Shown in pieces: positions 29,746 to 36,493 of a DNA stretch of 36,493 nt. The stretch spans positions 1 to 36,493 of the forward strand of contig LNEQ01000137.1 in the NCBI GenBank assembly GCA_001464995.1, in the 5' to 3' direction. The position numbers and the translations under genes are program-made. Below the pieces are notes generated by a model, which saw nothing but the letters and a program-made list of their open reading frames with translations, searched no databases and was not told the DNA's origin. The stretch comes from Actinobacteria bacterium Ga0077541. GTDB taxonomy: Bacteria; Actinomycetota; Thermoleophilia; Miltoncostaeales; Miltoncostaeaceae. Position 1 is the stretch's first letter, and the number at the start of each line of letters is the position of its first letter.

Positions 29746-31139
29746 GCGCCGCCCCCCTTCGCCTCTTCCGCGGCCTGCGCCGCGCGCGCGACCGCCTTCG
29801 CCGTGAACCCCTCGACCACCGACTGCCGCGCCCGGGCGATGCCGAGCGCCCCGTCGGGGACGTCGTCGGTGATGATCGACCCGGCCCCCGTCATGGCGTC
29901 GTCGCCGACGCTCACCGGGGCGACGAACACGCAGTCCGAGCCGGTCTTGACGCGCGCGCCGATCCGGGTGCGGTGCTTGCGGAACCCGTCGTAGTTGGCC
30001 GTGATGTTGCCGGCGCCGATGTTCGTCTGCTCCCCCACCGTCGCGTCGCCGACGTAGGACAGATGCGGCACCTTGGCGCCGGCCCCGAGCACGGTGTTCT
30101 TCAGCTCGACGTAGGTGCCGACGCGCGCGCCGCGCTCCAGGCGGCTGCCCGGGCGCAGGTAGGCGAACGGGCCGGCCTGGGCCCCCTCGGCGAGATCGGC
30201 GCCGATCAGGTGGGCGCTCACCACCGAGCAGCGGTCGCCGATCACGCTGTCGGTCACGACCACGTCGGGCCCGATGGTGCAGCCCTCGCCGATCCGGGTG
30301 GCCCCCCGCAGGTGGGTGCCGGGCCACAGCACGGTGTCGCGGCCGACGCTGACCCCGGCCTCGACGTAGACGGCCGACGGGTCGGGCATCGTCACCCCGC
30401 CGCGCATCAGCGCGTCGCGCAGGCGGGCCTGCAGCGCGACCTCGCACGCGGCCAGGTCGACCCGGTCGTTGACGCCGGCCGCCGCCTCGGGGTCGTCGGC
30501 CACCAGCGCACCCACGGCCCCGTCGATCCGCTCGACCGCGTCGGTCAGGTAGACCTCGCCCTGGGCGTTGGACGAGTCGAGCCGCTCCAGCACGTCGGCG
30601 AGGGCCCCCCGGTCGAACACGTAGAGGCCCGCGTTGTACTCGCCGATCGCGAGCTCCGCGGGCACCGCGTCGCGCGCCTCGACCACGCGGGCCACCCGGC
30701 CGTCGGGCCCGCGGACGACGCGCCCGTACGCGCCGGCGTCGTCCACCACCGCCGTGAGCATGGTCGCCGCGCGCGGCTCCGACCGGTGCTCGGCGACGAG
30801 GCGCGCGATCAGCCCGGCCGGCAGCAGCGGCGTGTCGCCGCAGGCGACGATCACCGTGTCGCAGGCGGCGTCGAGCTGCGCGAGGCCGACCTGGGCCGCG
30901 TGCCCGGTGCCGAGCTGCTCGTGCTGAACCGCGATGCCCACCGACTCCGGCAGCAGCCCGCGCACGGTCTCGGCACCGTGCCCGACCACGACCACGGTGC
31001 TCTGCACCCCGGCGCCGTCGAGGGCGTCGAGCACCCACTGCACCATGGGCCGCCCGGCGAGGGTGTGGACGACCTTCGGGAGGGCGGATCTCATCCTGGT
31101 CCCCTGGCCTGCGGCGAGGACGACGGCGCCGATGCTCAT
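29742..31139 (-). CDS. glmU: Bifunctional GlmU (GlcN-1-P acetyltransferase / UDP-GlcNAc pyrophosphorylase)
   Basis: The 465-residue enzyme makes UDP-GlcNAc for peptidoglycan. The N-terminal uridylyltransferase has VVLAAGQGTRMRSALPKVVH, GTGHAAQVGL, VACGDTPLLPAGLIARLVAE and IGEYNAGLYVFDRGAL. The C-terminal left-handed beta-helix acetyltransferase has GPFAYLRPGSRLERGARVGT, VPHLSYVGDATVGEQTNIGA and GNITANYDGFRKHRTRIGAR. It lies about 45 bases downstream of tRNA-Gln on the same strand and may be cotranscribed with it. Confidence 0.98.
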   Translation of the reverse strand: MSIGAVVLAAGQGTRMRSALPKVVHTLAGRPMVQWVLDALDGAGVQSTVVVVGHGAETVRGLLPESVGIAVQHEQLGTGHAAQVGLAQLDAACDTVIVACGDTPLLPAGLIARLVAEHRSEPRAATMLTAVVDDAGAYGRVVRGPDGRVARVVEARDAVPAELAIGEYNAGLYVFDRGALADVLERLDSSNAQGEVYLTDAVERIDGAVGALVADDPEAAAGVNDRVDLAACEVALQARLRDALMRGGVTMPDPSAVYVEAGVSVGRDTVLWPGTHLRGATRIGEGCTIGPDVVVTDSVIGDRCSVVSAHLIGADLAEGAQAGPFAYLRPGSRLERGARVGTYVELKNTVLGAGAKVPHLSYVGDATVGEQTNIGAGNITANYDGFRKHRTRIGARVKTGSDCVFVAPVSVGDDAMTGAGSIITDDVPDGALGIARARQSVVEGFTAKAVARAAQAAEEAKGGGA

Positions 31140-31183
31140 GGGGTTGTCGAGTCCGTCCCGGGCTGGAGGGGAGAGGTTCTGCC

Positions 31184-31257
31184 TGGTTGGGGCGGGAGGA
31201 TTCGAACCCCCGATCGCGGGACCAAAACCCGCTGCCTTACCTCTTGGCTACGCCCCA
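31184..31257 (-). tRNA. tRNA-Gln (anticodon UUG), CCA encoded
   Basis: Read on the minus strand, the 7-bp acceptor stem pairs 31251-31257 with 31188-31194, followed by discriminator A and an encoded CCA (31186-31184). The anticodon stem is GCGGG/CCCGC around a loop TTTTGGT, giving anticodon TTG, hence Gln. The T arm carries the GGTTCGAATCC pattern. Length is 74 bases including CCA. It lies just upstream of glmU. Confidence 0.97.
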
Positions 31258-31329
31258 GCACGAGAGCCCTCCATGGCCCGGCGAGTATAGACGCCGGGAC
31301 CGGCCCTCCCGTCGCCGGACGAGCCGCCA

Positions 31330-31620
31330 TCAGGAGTCGAGCACGACGACATCGACGACCATCGCCCTGTCCTCGTCGGTGGTCTCGCCGTTCTCGACGT
31401 TGATCATCTCGACGACCTCGGTGCGGCAGTCGACGCGCACCCGCATGCCCTCCTCGATGACCCCGTCCTTCAGGCGCACAGCCAGATCGCCGCGGATCTC
31501 GAAGGTGTTGATCCGCATGGGCTCGTCGGTGTCGAGGCTCATCAGGAGCACGTCGCCGTGGTAGGGATCGACGTCCTGCCACAGGAGGCTGATCTCGCCC
31601 GTGATGGACTCCTCGCTCAC
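31330..31620 (-). CDS. Small acidic protein of unknown function
   Basis: The 96-residue protein is rich in Asp/Glu and Val, with beta-strand-like spacing (GEISLLWQDVDPYHGDVLLM, VRLKDGVIEEGMRVRVDCRT, DRAMVVDVVVLDS). It might be a small beta-barrel; that is a guess, and I recognise no family. Start GTG 31620 was chosen since residues above it look like noise; there is no good ribosome site. It starts only 20 bases from a divergent candidate gene at 31641. The product is cytoplasmic, with no signal peptide. Confidence 0.65.
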   Translation of the reverse strand: MSEESITGEISLLWQDVDPYHGDVLLMSLDTDEPMRINTFEIRGDLAVRLKDGVIEEGMRVRVDCRTEVVEMINVENGETTDEDRAMVVDVVVLDS

Positions 31621-31640
31621 GAGGGGCGAGTCTATCCGCG

Positions 31641-31878
31641 ATGACCGCCGACCCCCAGCCGCCGCCCGCGCCCAGCTATCTGCTGGTGGCACCGCCCGAC
31701 CTCCTGCACGACATCGCTCGGCTGGGAGGTGTCGGTGACCGGCTGGCGGGCGGTGGTGTCGGCCCCGCCCGCCGACGCCGGCGCGCCCGCGCCCGAGTGG
31801 CCGACCGAGGTGACCCTGAGCGGGGTGCGGCACGAGGGCCACGCGGCCGCCTGCGCCGAGCACATGTCGGCCGCGTGA
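31641..31878 (+). CDS. Possible small gene split by a frameshift near 31715
   Basis: From ATG 31641 the first frame reads plausibly (MTADPQPPPAPSYLLVAPPD, LLHDIARLGG), then becomes arginine-rich shadow. The next frame takes over with VSVTGWRAVVSAPPADAGAP, then EWPTEVTLSGVRHEGHAAAC and ends AEHMSAA at a TGA (31876-31878). Joined, this gives about 79 residues of unknown function. Each half alone is short, so the gene is uncertain. It is divergent from the acidic-protein gene. Confidence 0.35.
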
Positions 31879-31952
31879 CGCGGTGACGGCCGGCGGCGGA
31901 TGACCACCGAGACGGCGGGTCGTACCCGGTGACGAGGCGGGGGTGGAACGTG

Positions 31953-33965
31953 ATGCGACGCATGGTTGTGGCCGGCGGGCTGTCGGCACTGGTGCTCGGC
32001 GGCGGCTGGGCGGTCGCCGCCGCCGGAACCGGGGGTCCGCCCCCCTCGCCCGGTGCAGCGCCGCCCACCGCGACGGAGGCGGCACTGTCGGCAGACGCGG
32101 TCGGCCGCAAGCCCGCGCCGCGCCTGGTGCGGTTCCGCTCGTGCCGGGCCTTCGCGGCCCATGCCCGCGCGCGGACGATGGCCTCGGTCGGCGCGTACGG
32201 CGTCGGCACCGACCTCATGCGGACGGCCGCGCCGGTCGCCGAGGGCGATGTGGCCGCGGGCGCCGCGCCCGCCCTGGCCGCACCGCGCGAGGGCGTCGAC
32301 TTCTCGGGTACGAACGTCCAGGAGGCCGGCGTCGACGAGCCCGACGCCGTCAAGACCGACGGGCGCACGATCTTCAGCGTCGCCGGAGGGCGGCTGCAGG
32401 CCGTCGACATCACCGGCGCGGCGCCGCGGGCCCTGCCGGGGCTCGACATCACGGGCATGCAGCCCTCCGGCCTGTTGCTCGCGGGCGACCGGTTGCTGGT
32501 GCTCGGCACCGCCGCCGGGCCGGTGACCGGGCCCGTCCCGATCGAGGGCGACCTCGCGCGCACGACGATCGCGGGTCCCGGCGCCTGGAACCCGTCCACC
32601 GTGATCGTCCAGCTGGACGTGTCCGACCCCGCCGCACCGCGGGTGCTGGCGCGCATGAAGGTCGACGGGTCGCTCGTCAGCGCCCGCCGCACGGGCACCA
32701 CGGTGCGCGTGGTGCTGACGACATCGACGGCGCGCATCCCCCTGGTGGCACCGGCCGGGCCCGGCCGGGCCGAGCTGCGCGCGGCCACCCGGGCCAACCG
32801 GCGGGCGGTCGCGCGGGCCGGGGCCGCCGCATGGCTGCCGCGCCTGACCCTCCACGACGCGACCACCGGCACGACGCGCCGGCGCCCCGCCGTGACCTGC
32901 ACCTCGGTGGCCCGGCCGACCGAGTTCGCCGGAACCGGGATGATCGACGTGCTGACCCTGGGGCTGGACGGGCCGCTGTCGCTGCTCGACTCCGACGCCG
33001 TGATGAGCGACGGAGACCTCGTCTACGCCTCGCCGGCGGCGCTGTACGTGGCCACCTCGCGCTGGTCGGAGCCGGTCGCCACGAACGGCCCGCCGCCGCG
33101 GGGCCGCACCCTGATCCACAAGCTCGACACCTCCGACCCGTCGCGCACGACCTACCGGGGCAGCGGCGCGGTGCGCGGCTACCTGCTCAACCAGTTCTCG
33201 ATGTCCGAGCACGAGGGGAACCTGCGGACGGCGAGCACCGAGGAGCCCGCGTGGTGGTCGCCGCCCGAGGGCGCCGGCAGCTCCGAGAGCGTGGTGACGG
33301 TGCTCGGCGAGCGCGAGGGCCGGCTCGTCCGGCTCGGACAGGTCGACGGGCTCGGCCGCGGCGAGCGCATCTACGCCGTCCGCTTCATCGGGACGCGGGC
33401 CTACGTGGTGACCTTCCGCCAGACCGACCCGCTCTACGCGCTCGACCTCTCCGACCCGGCGCGCCCGGCGCTGCGGGGCGAGCTGAAGATCCCGGGCTTC
33501 TCCTCCTACCTGCACCCGATCGACGAGACGACCCTGATCGGGGTCGGCCAAGCCGCAGACGCGCAGGGCCGCACGCAGGGGACCCAGGTGTCGCTGTTCG
33601 ACGTCTCCGACATCTCGTCGCCGCGACGGATCGCCCAGCGCGCGCTCGACGGCGACTGGTCGGAGGCCGAGTCGGACCACCACGCCTTCACCTGGTGGGC
33701 GCCCACGCGCACCCTGGTCCTGCCGGTGCAGTCCTACGGCCGCGACGGGCGGCCGGCCTTCCTCGGGGCCGTGGGCCTCACCGTCGCGCGCGACACCGGC
33801 ATCACGCCGATCGGCCGGGTGCGCCATCCCGGTCCCGCCGACGCCTGGTCGCCCGTGCGCCGGTCGCTCGTCGCAGGCGACGCGCTCTACACCGTCTCCG
33901 ACACCGGCGTCATGGCGAGCAGCCTCGCCACTCTCGAGCCCCGGGGCTGGACCGGGTTCCCCTGA
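31953..33965 (+). CDS. Secreted beta-propeller domain protein
   Basis: About 670 residues. A signal peptide (MVVAGGLSALVLGGGWAVAA) is followed by a Pro/Ala linker. The repeated-blade region contains the family signature SGTNVQEAGVDEPDAVKTDG with IFSVAGGRLQAVDI, then IYAVRFIGTRAYVVTFRQTD with LYALDLSDPARPALRGELKI, PGFSSYLHPIDETTLIGVGQ and VSLFDVSDISSPRRIAQRAL. This matches the actinobacterial/archaeal C-terminal beta-propeller family (PF09826-like), of unknown ligand. The frame opens at GTG 31929; I prefer ATG 31953, which gives a clean signal peptide with GGGGGTGG just upstream. There is no anchor motif, so it is likely exported. Confidence 0.88.
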   Translation: MRRMVVAGGLSALVLGGGWAVAAAGTGGPPPSPGAAPPTATEAALSADAVGRKPAPRLVRFRSCRAFAAHARARTMASVGAYGVGTDLMRTAAPVAEGDVAAGAAPALAAPREGVDFSGTNVQEAGVDEPDAVKTDGRTIFSVAGGRLQAVDITGAAPRALPGLDITGMQPSGLLLAGDRLLVLGTAAGPVTGPVPIEGDLARTTIAGPGAWNPSTVIVQLDVSDPAAPRVLARMKVDGSLVSARRTGTTVRVVLTTSTARIPLVAPAGPGRAELRAATRANRRAVARAGAAAWLPRLTLHDATTGTTRRRPAVTCTSVARPTEFAGTGMIDVLTLGLDGPLSLLDSDAVMSDGDLVYASPAALYVATSRWSEPVATNGPPPRGRTLIHKLDTSDPSRTTYRGSGAVRGYLLNQFSMSEHEGNLRTASTEEPAWWSPPEGAGSSESVVTVLGEREGRLVRLGQVDGLGRGERIYAVRFIGTRAYVVTFRQTDPLYALDLSDPARPALRGELKIPGFSSYLHPIDETTLIGVGQAADAQGRTQGTQVSLFDVSDISSPRRIAQRALDGDWSEAESDHHAFTWWAPTRTLVLPVQSYGRDGRPAFLGAVGLTVARDTGITPIGRVRHPGPADAWSPVRRSLVAGDALYTVSDTGVMASSLATLEPRGWTGFP

Positions 33966-33978
33966 GCCCGGTCCGCGC

Positions 33979-34764
33979 TCAGGTCGCCCCCGGCGCGCGG
34001 GGCGGCCTGAGCCGGTGGCGCATGGAGGCCCAGGCGCCGAGCACGGCGGGGGCCAGCGAGAGCGCCGCGATGTCGAAGAACACGTATCCGCTGGCCGCCC
34101 CGCTCGGAGGGTTGCCGTCGGGGATCCCCGTGCCCGGGACCTCCGCAGCCCACTCCCAGGTGCCGATCCAGGTGCCGTAGATCTCCAGGTAGGCGACCGC
34201 GAAGAAGACGCCGGCGTAGACCGCCGGCGCACGGCCCTTGATCAGGAACAGCACCAGCACGGCCGCCCCGATCGCACCCGCGACGTCCTTGCGCTCGAAC
34301 ACGAAGAGGCCGAGCAGGGCCCACCCCGAGACCGTCGCGATCGCGGCGATCACGAGTGCCCTGCCCCGCGTCCTGAGCCACGGGATCTGGCTGAGGCGCA
34401 GCCCGGTGAGGTACACGAGGCCGTGCCCGGGGGGGACGAACAGCGGCAGGTTCCCCAGCCGGTAGACGTACACGCCCCAGATCACCGAGCCGATGATCTC
34501 GGCACAGGTCGCCACCACGACCACTACGGAGGTCTGGGCCCGCTCCATCGGCGTCAGGTAGATGAACGCCACCCCGAGGAAGCCCCAGGTGCAGAGGGCC
34601 AGCACGAGCTGCCCGCGCAGGCCGACCTGGCTGTCGAGCGCGAGGCCCGCGGTGGTGATCAGCAGGGTCGCCAGGCAGAACAGGACCGGCGTCCTGACCA
34701 CCCTCTCCACGATGCCCATCGCCGGCGTCTGCGGGGAGAGGGCGAGCGATCCTGCTGTGGACAC
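33979..34764 (-). CDS. Polytopic membrane protein of unknown function
   Basis: The 261-residue protein has about seven or eight hydrophobic segments (TPVLFCLATLLITTAGLALD, LVLALCTWGFLGVAFIYLT, TSVVVVVATCAEIIGSVIWG, ALVIAAIATVSGWALLGLFV, AIGAAVLVLFLIKGRAPAVY). Between the last two lies a loop with IYGTWIGTWEWAAEVPGTGI and PDGNPPSGAASGYVFFDI. I know no function. The GTG start at 34764 is chosen because upstream residues are not membrane-like and belong to the riboswitch region. It is transcribed away from the cobalamin riboswitch and so is not under its control. Confidence 0.8.
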   Translation of the reverse strand: MSTAGSLALSPQTPAMGIVERVVRTPVLFCLATLLITTAGLALDSQVGLRGQLVLALCTWGFLGVAFIYLTPMERAQTSVVVVVATCAEIIGSVIWGVYVYRLGNLPLFVPPGHGLVYLTGLRLSQIPWLRTRGRALVIAAIATVSGWALLGLFVFERKDVAGAIGAAVLVLFLIKGRAPAVYAGVFFAVAYLEIYGTWIGTWEWAAEVPGTGIPDGNPPSGAASGYVFFDIAALSLAPAVLGAWASMRHRLRPPRAPGAT

Positions 34765-34800
34765 CCGACCAGCGTAGCGGGTAGGTTTGCGCCGCTTCAT

Positions 34801-34960
34801 GGGTTGGTCGCGAGGGAAGCCGGTGTGAGTCCGGCACGGTCGCGCCACTGTGACCCGGGAGCGGCACCCGCACGACGCCATGTGGGCCACTGGGAGCGAT
34901 CCTGGGAAGGCCGCGGGGGCCGCGTTCGCACCGGGGAGTCAGGAGACCTGCCTCCAACCC
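34801..34960 (+). ncRNA. Cobalamin (B12) riboswitch
   Basis: The conserved core GGGAAGCCGGTGTGAGTCCG begins at 34814, followed by CGCGCCACTGTGA (B12 box) and, 80 bases on, AGTCAGGAGACCTGCC (34938-34953). Closing stem P1 is exact: 34801-34807 pairs with 34954-34960 (7 bp). These are the hallmarks of the adenosylcobalamin riboswitch (RF00174). It lies on the plus strand directly upstream of the DUF4430 gene. When B12 binds, expression is normally shut off. Confidence 0.97.
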
Positions 34961-34975
34961 CTTCCTGACAACGCC

Positions 34976-34992
34976 CTCCGCGAGACGAGGAG
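34976..34992 (+). promoter_or_regulatory. Likely riboswitch expression platform hiding the ribosome binding site
   Basis: CTCC at 34976-34979 can pair with GGAG at 34989-34992, the Shine-Dalgarno of the TTG start at 34999. It lies just after the P1 stem of the riboswitch. No terminator with a T-tract is seen, so translational control is the simpler model. The pairing is short and inferred by eye. Confidence 0.45.
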
Positions 34993-34998
34993 CTTCAG

Positions 34999-36141
34999 TT
35001 GCACACCACCCTCCGGGCCACGCTGGTCGCGGCGTGCGCTGCCGGCCTGATCGCCGTGCCCGCCGCCACCGCCCTCGACACCACGATCCGGGTCGAAGGC
35101 GCCACCGCCAACCTGATCCCCGAGAGCGCGATCCCGATCGAGGGGACCGGCACGGCGACGGTCTTCGACTCGGCGTTCGCGCCGGTCGACGTGAGCCGGG
35201 CCTCCGCCTTCTGGCAGCTCTACCGGGCGACCTCGAGCACCGGTCTGGGCCTCGGCTTCGAGTACTTCCCCGCCTTCTCCGCGGTCCTCGTGCAGGGGAT
35301 CGGGACCGATGCCAACGCCGGCGTCTCGGGATGGCAGTACCGCGTCAACCGCGTCACGCCGGCCGTCGGGGCGAGCGACCGCACCCTCGCCCAGGGCGAC
35401 CGGGTGCTCTGGTACTACGGCGGCGCCGACGGCGCCCGCGAGCTCGACCTGACCGCGTCGTCCGACCGCGTGGCGGCGGGCGGCGGGTTCACGGTGACGG
35501 TCACCAGCTACGACGCCGACGGCGCCGCGGCGCCCGCGGCGGGGGCCACGGTGCGATACGGCGGCGCGCAGGCGACGGCCGACGCGGCGGGGCAGGCGGC
35601 GTTCGTCGCCCAGGGCTCGGGCACCCAGGCCGTCACGGCGACCCGCGCCGGCGACATCCGCAGCCCCGCCCGCGGCGTGTGCTCCTTCGCGGGGGACCCG
35701 ACGGTCTGCAACCTCCCCGCCACCCCGGCCCCCGGGGCGGTGGCGGCGGCCGGCTCCGACACCGTGGCGCCCGGAAGCCGCCTCGCGTTCCCCCGCATCG
35801 GCGCCCGGCTCGCCTCGGTGCGCGCCATCCGCGGCGTGGCCGGCCCGGACCGCTCCGACGTCGCATCGGTGCAGGTGGCGCTGGCCCGGAGGGTGGGCAC
35901 GCAGTGCCGCTTCCGCACGCGCTCGGGATCGTTCACCGCGCCGCGCAGCTGCGTCGCGCGAGCCTGGGTGACCACGCGCTCGGTCGGCGGGAACTGGTCG
36001 CTGCCGCTCGGCCGCACGGGCCTGGCACCCGGTCTGTGGCGCGTCTGGAGCCGCGCGACCGACGGCGCGGGCAACGTCGAGGGGATCGGCCTGCCGCGCA
36101 TCAACACCGGCCAGTTCCGCGTCGTCGGCCGGGCACGATGA
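34999..36141 (+). CDS. Secreted DUF4430 (transcobalamin-like C-terminal domain) protein
   Basis: 380 residues. A signal peptide (LVAACAAGLIAVPAATA) is followed by a DUF4430-type domain, about 27-140, ending VSGWQYRVNRVTPAVGASDR and TLAQGDRVLWYYG. This pattern is shared with the C-terminal beta domain of transcobalamin and intrinsic factor. An Ig-like repeat (about 150-215) and a C-terminal Ig-like domain (WVTTRSVGGNWSLPLGRTGL, WRVWSRATDGAGNVEG) follow. The TTG start has GAGGAG six bases upstream. With a B12 riboswitch in front, it most likely binds or captures corrinoids at the cell surface. There is no sortase motif or transmembrane anchor. Confidence 0.85.
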   Translation: MHTTLRATLVAACAAGLIAVPAATALDTTIRVEGATANLIPESAIPIEGTGTATVFDSAFAPVDVSRASAFWQLYRATSSTGLGLGFEYFPAFSAVLVQGIGTDANAGVSGWQYRVNRVTPAVGASDRTLAQGDRVLWYYGGADGARELDLTASSDRVAAGGGFTVTVTSYDADGAAAPAAGATVRYGGAQATADAAGQAAFVAQGSGTQAVTATRAGDIRSPARGVCSFAGDPTVCNLPATPAPGAVAAAGSDTVAPGSRLAFPRIGARLASVRAIRGVAGPDRSDVASVQVALARRVGTQCRFRTRSGSFTAPRSCVARAWVTTRSVGGNWSLPLGRTGLAPGLWRVWSRATDGAGNVEGIGLPRINTGQFRVVGRAR

Positions 36142-36493
36142 GGACCGGGCGGGGACGCACCGCCCTCGCCGGCCTCATCGCCCTCGCCGTCGCCGCGCCC
36201 CATGCGGGCGCGGCGACGGCCGACGGGCGGGCCGCGCAGCGGGCCGCGGCCTGGCTGGCGGCCAACTCGGCGGGGGCCCCGGCCGGACAGCAGGCCGACG
36301 TGATCGTCGCGTTGCGGGCAGCCGGCCGGCGCCCGGCTGCGCTGTCGCCCCGGCTCGCGCGCCTGCGCCGCGACGCGCCCGCCTACGCACGCACCGCGGG
36401 CGGCGCCGCGAAGGTGGTGATGGCCGCCGTCGCGGCGGGCGGGAACCCGCGCCGCCTGGGCGGGGTCGACTACGTGCGGCGCGTGACCTCGCG
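36138..36493 (+). CDS. Secreted alpha/alpha-barrel (prenyltransferase/squalene-oxidase repeat-like) protein, 5' part
   Basis: ATG 36138 overlaps the DUF4430 stop in an ATGA junction. A signal peptide (TALAGLIALAVAAPHAGAAT) leads into repeats AAQRAAAWLAANSAGAPAGQ, QADVIVALRAAGRRPA and AAKVVMAAVAAGGNPRRLGG followed by VDYV. This helical pattern is that of alpha6/alpha6 barrel repeats (prenyltransferase/squalene oxidase type), the fold of the N-terminal domain of transcobalamin. The gene runs off the window, so its length and any anchor are unseen. Under the same B12 riboswitch it probably works with the DUF4430 protein. Confidence 0.75.
   Translation, partial: MRTGRGRTALAGLIALAVAAPHAGAATADGRAAQRAAAWLAANSAGAPAGQQADVIVALRAAGRRPAALSPRLARLRRDAPAYARTAGGAAKVVMAAVAAGGNPRRLGGVDYVRRVTS

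Noticed and set aside
34786-34890. N-terminal extension of the membrane protein gene (33979-34764) upstream across the riboswitch
   Set aside because: The open frame above GTG 34764 is the antisense of the riboswitch aptamer and adds Cys/Arg-rich residues unlike the rest of the protein.

Overview
The window comes from a very GC-rich chromosome (third codon positions nearly all G or C) of a flagellated Gram-positive bacterium. Gene content and order point to Actinomycetota: eno followed by an FtsB/DivIC protein and a DUF501 protein, and a tRNA-Gln/glmU/prs/ctc(L25)/pth/mfd/mazG block like the Bacillus gcaD-prs-ctc-spoVC-mfd-yabN region. Flagella plus secreted prenyltransferase-like and DUF4430 proteins make a Thermoleophilia/Solirubrobacterales-type lineage my best guess. 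That placement is inference.

Positions 1-9152 are a flagellar region. After the 3' end of a cation transporter gene (+) and a strong bidirectional hairpin, ten genes run on the minus strand. In transcription order they are flgF, flgG, flgJ (rod-binding domain only), a YvyF-like zinc protein, flgN, flgK, flgL, a candidate 72-codon gene, flagellin and fliW. Most neighbours overlap by 1-4 bases, so the set is translationally coupled. Two sites resembling sigma-28 promoters lie upstream of flgF and upstream of flagellin. Divergently on the plus strand are a FliK-like hook-length protein and a short FlhB-C-like export switch protein (a YlqG/YlqH pair).

Positions 9153-14258 hold an unrecognised DNA-binding-like gene with a palindromic candidate operator, then a minus-strand run eno, divIC/ftsB-like, DUF501, a small hypothetical protein and a single-pass membrane protein. 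A divergent ECF-type sigma factor gene overlaps a methylated-DNA methyltransferase gene by 11 bases. Positions 14350-18389 hold a secreted 5'-nucleotidase, a zinc-finger/HTH-like gene (-) with no usable stop codon and the same palindrome upstream, and a frameshifted secreted beta-helix protein gene (-).

Positions 18510-31257 (minus strand) form a long housekeeping run. In transcription order it is tRNA-Gln(UUG), glmU, prs, a small membrane protein, L25, pth, mfd, a PrsA/SurA-like foldase lipoprotein, mazG, pgi, gnd (frameshifted) and an ABM-domain protein. It links cell-wall precursor supply, PRPP, ribosome and peptidyl-tRNA maintenance, transcription-coupled repair, nucleotide sanitation and central sugar metabolism.

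Positions 31330-36493 are accessory. They hold a small unknown gene (-), a possible frameshifted small gene (+), a secreted beta-propeller protein (+), a polytopic membrane protein (-), and a clear cobalamin riboswitch (+). The riboswitch controls a secreted DUF4430 protein and, overlapping it by 4 bases, the start of a secreted alpha/alpha-barrel-like protein. The two resemble the two halves of animal transcobalamin/intrinsic factor and are the most interesting system here. Several reading frames (fliW, the beta-helix gene, gnd, probably 31641-31878) are broken by short indels, which suggests either sequence error or recent decay. No stretch over 300 bases lacks a gene or RNA element, and I see no CRISPR array, insertion sequence or rRNA.
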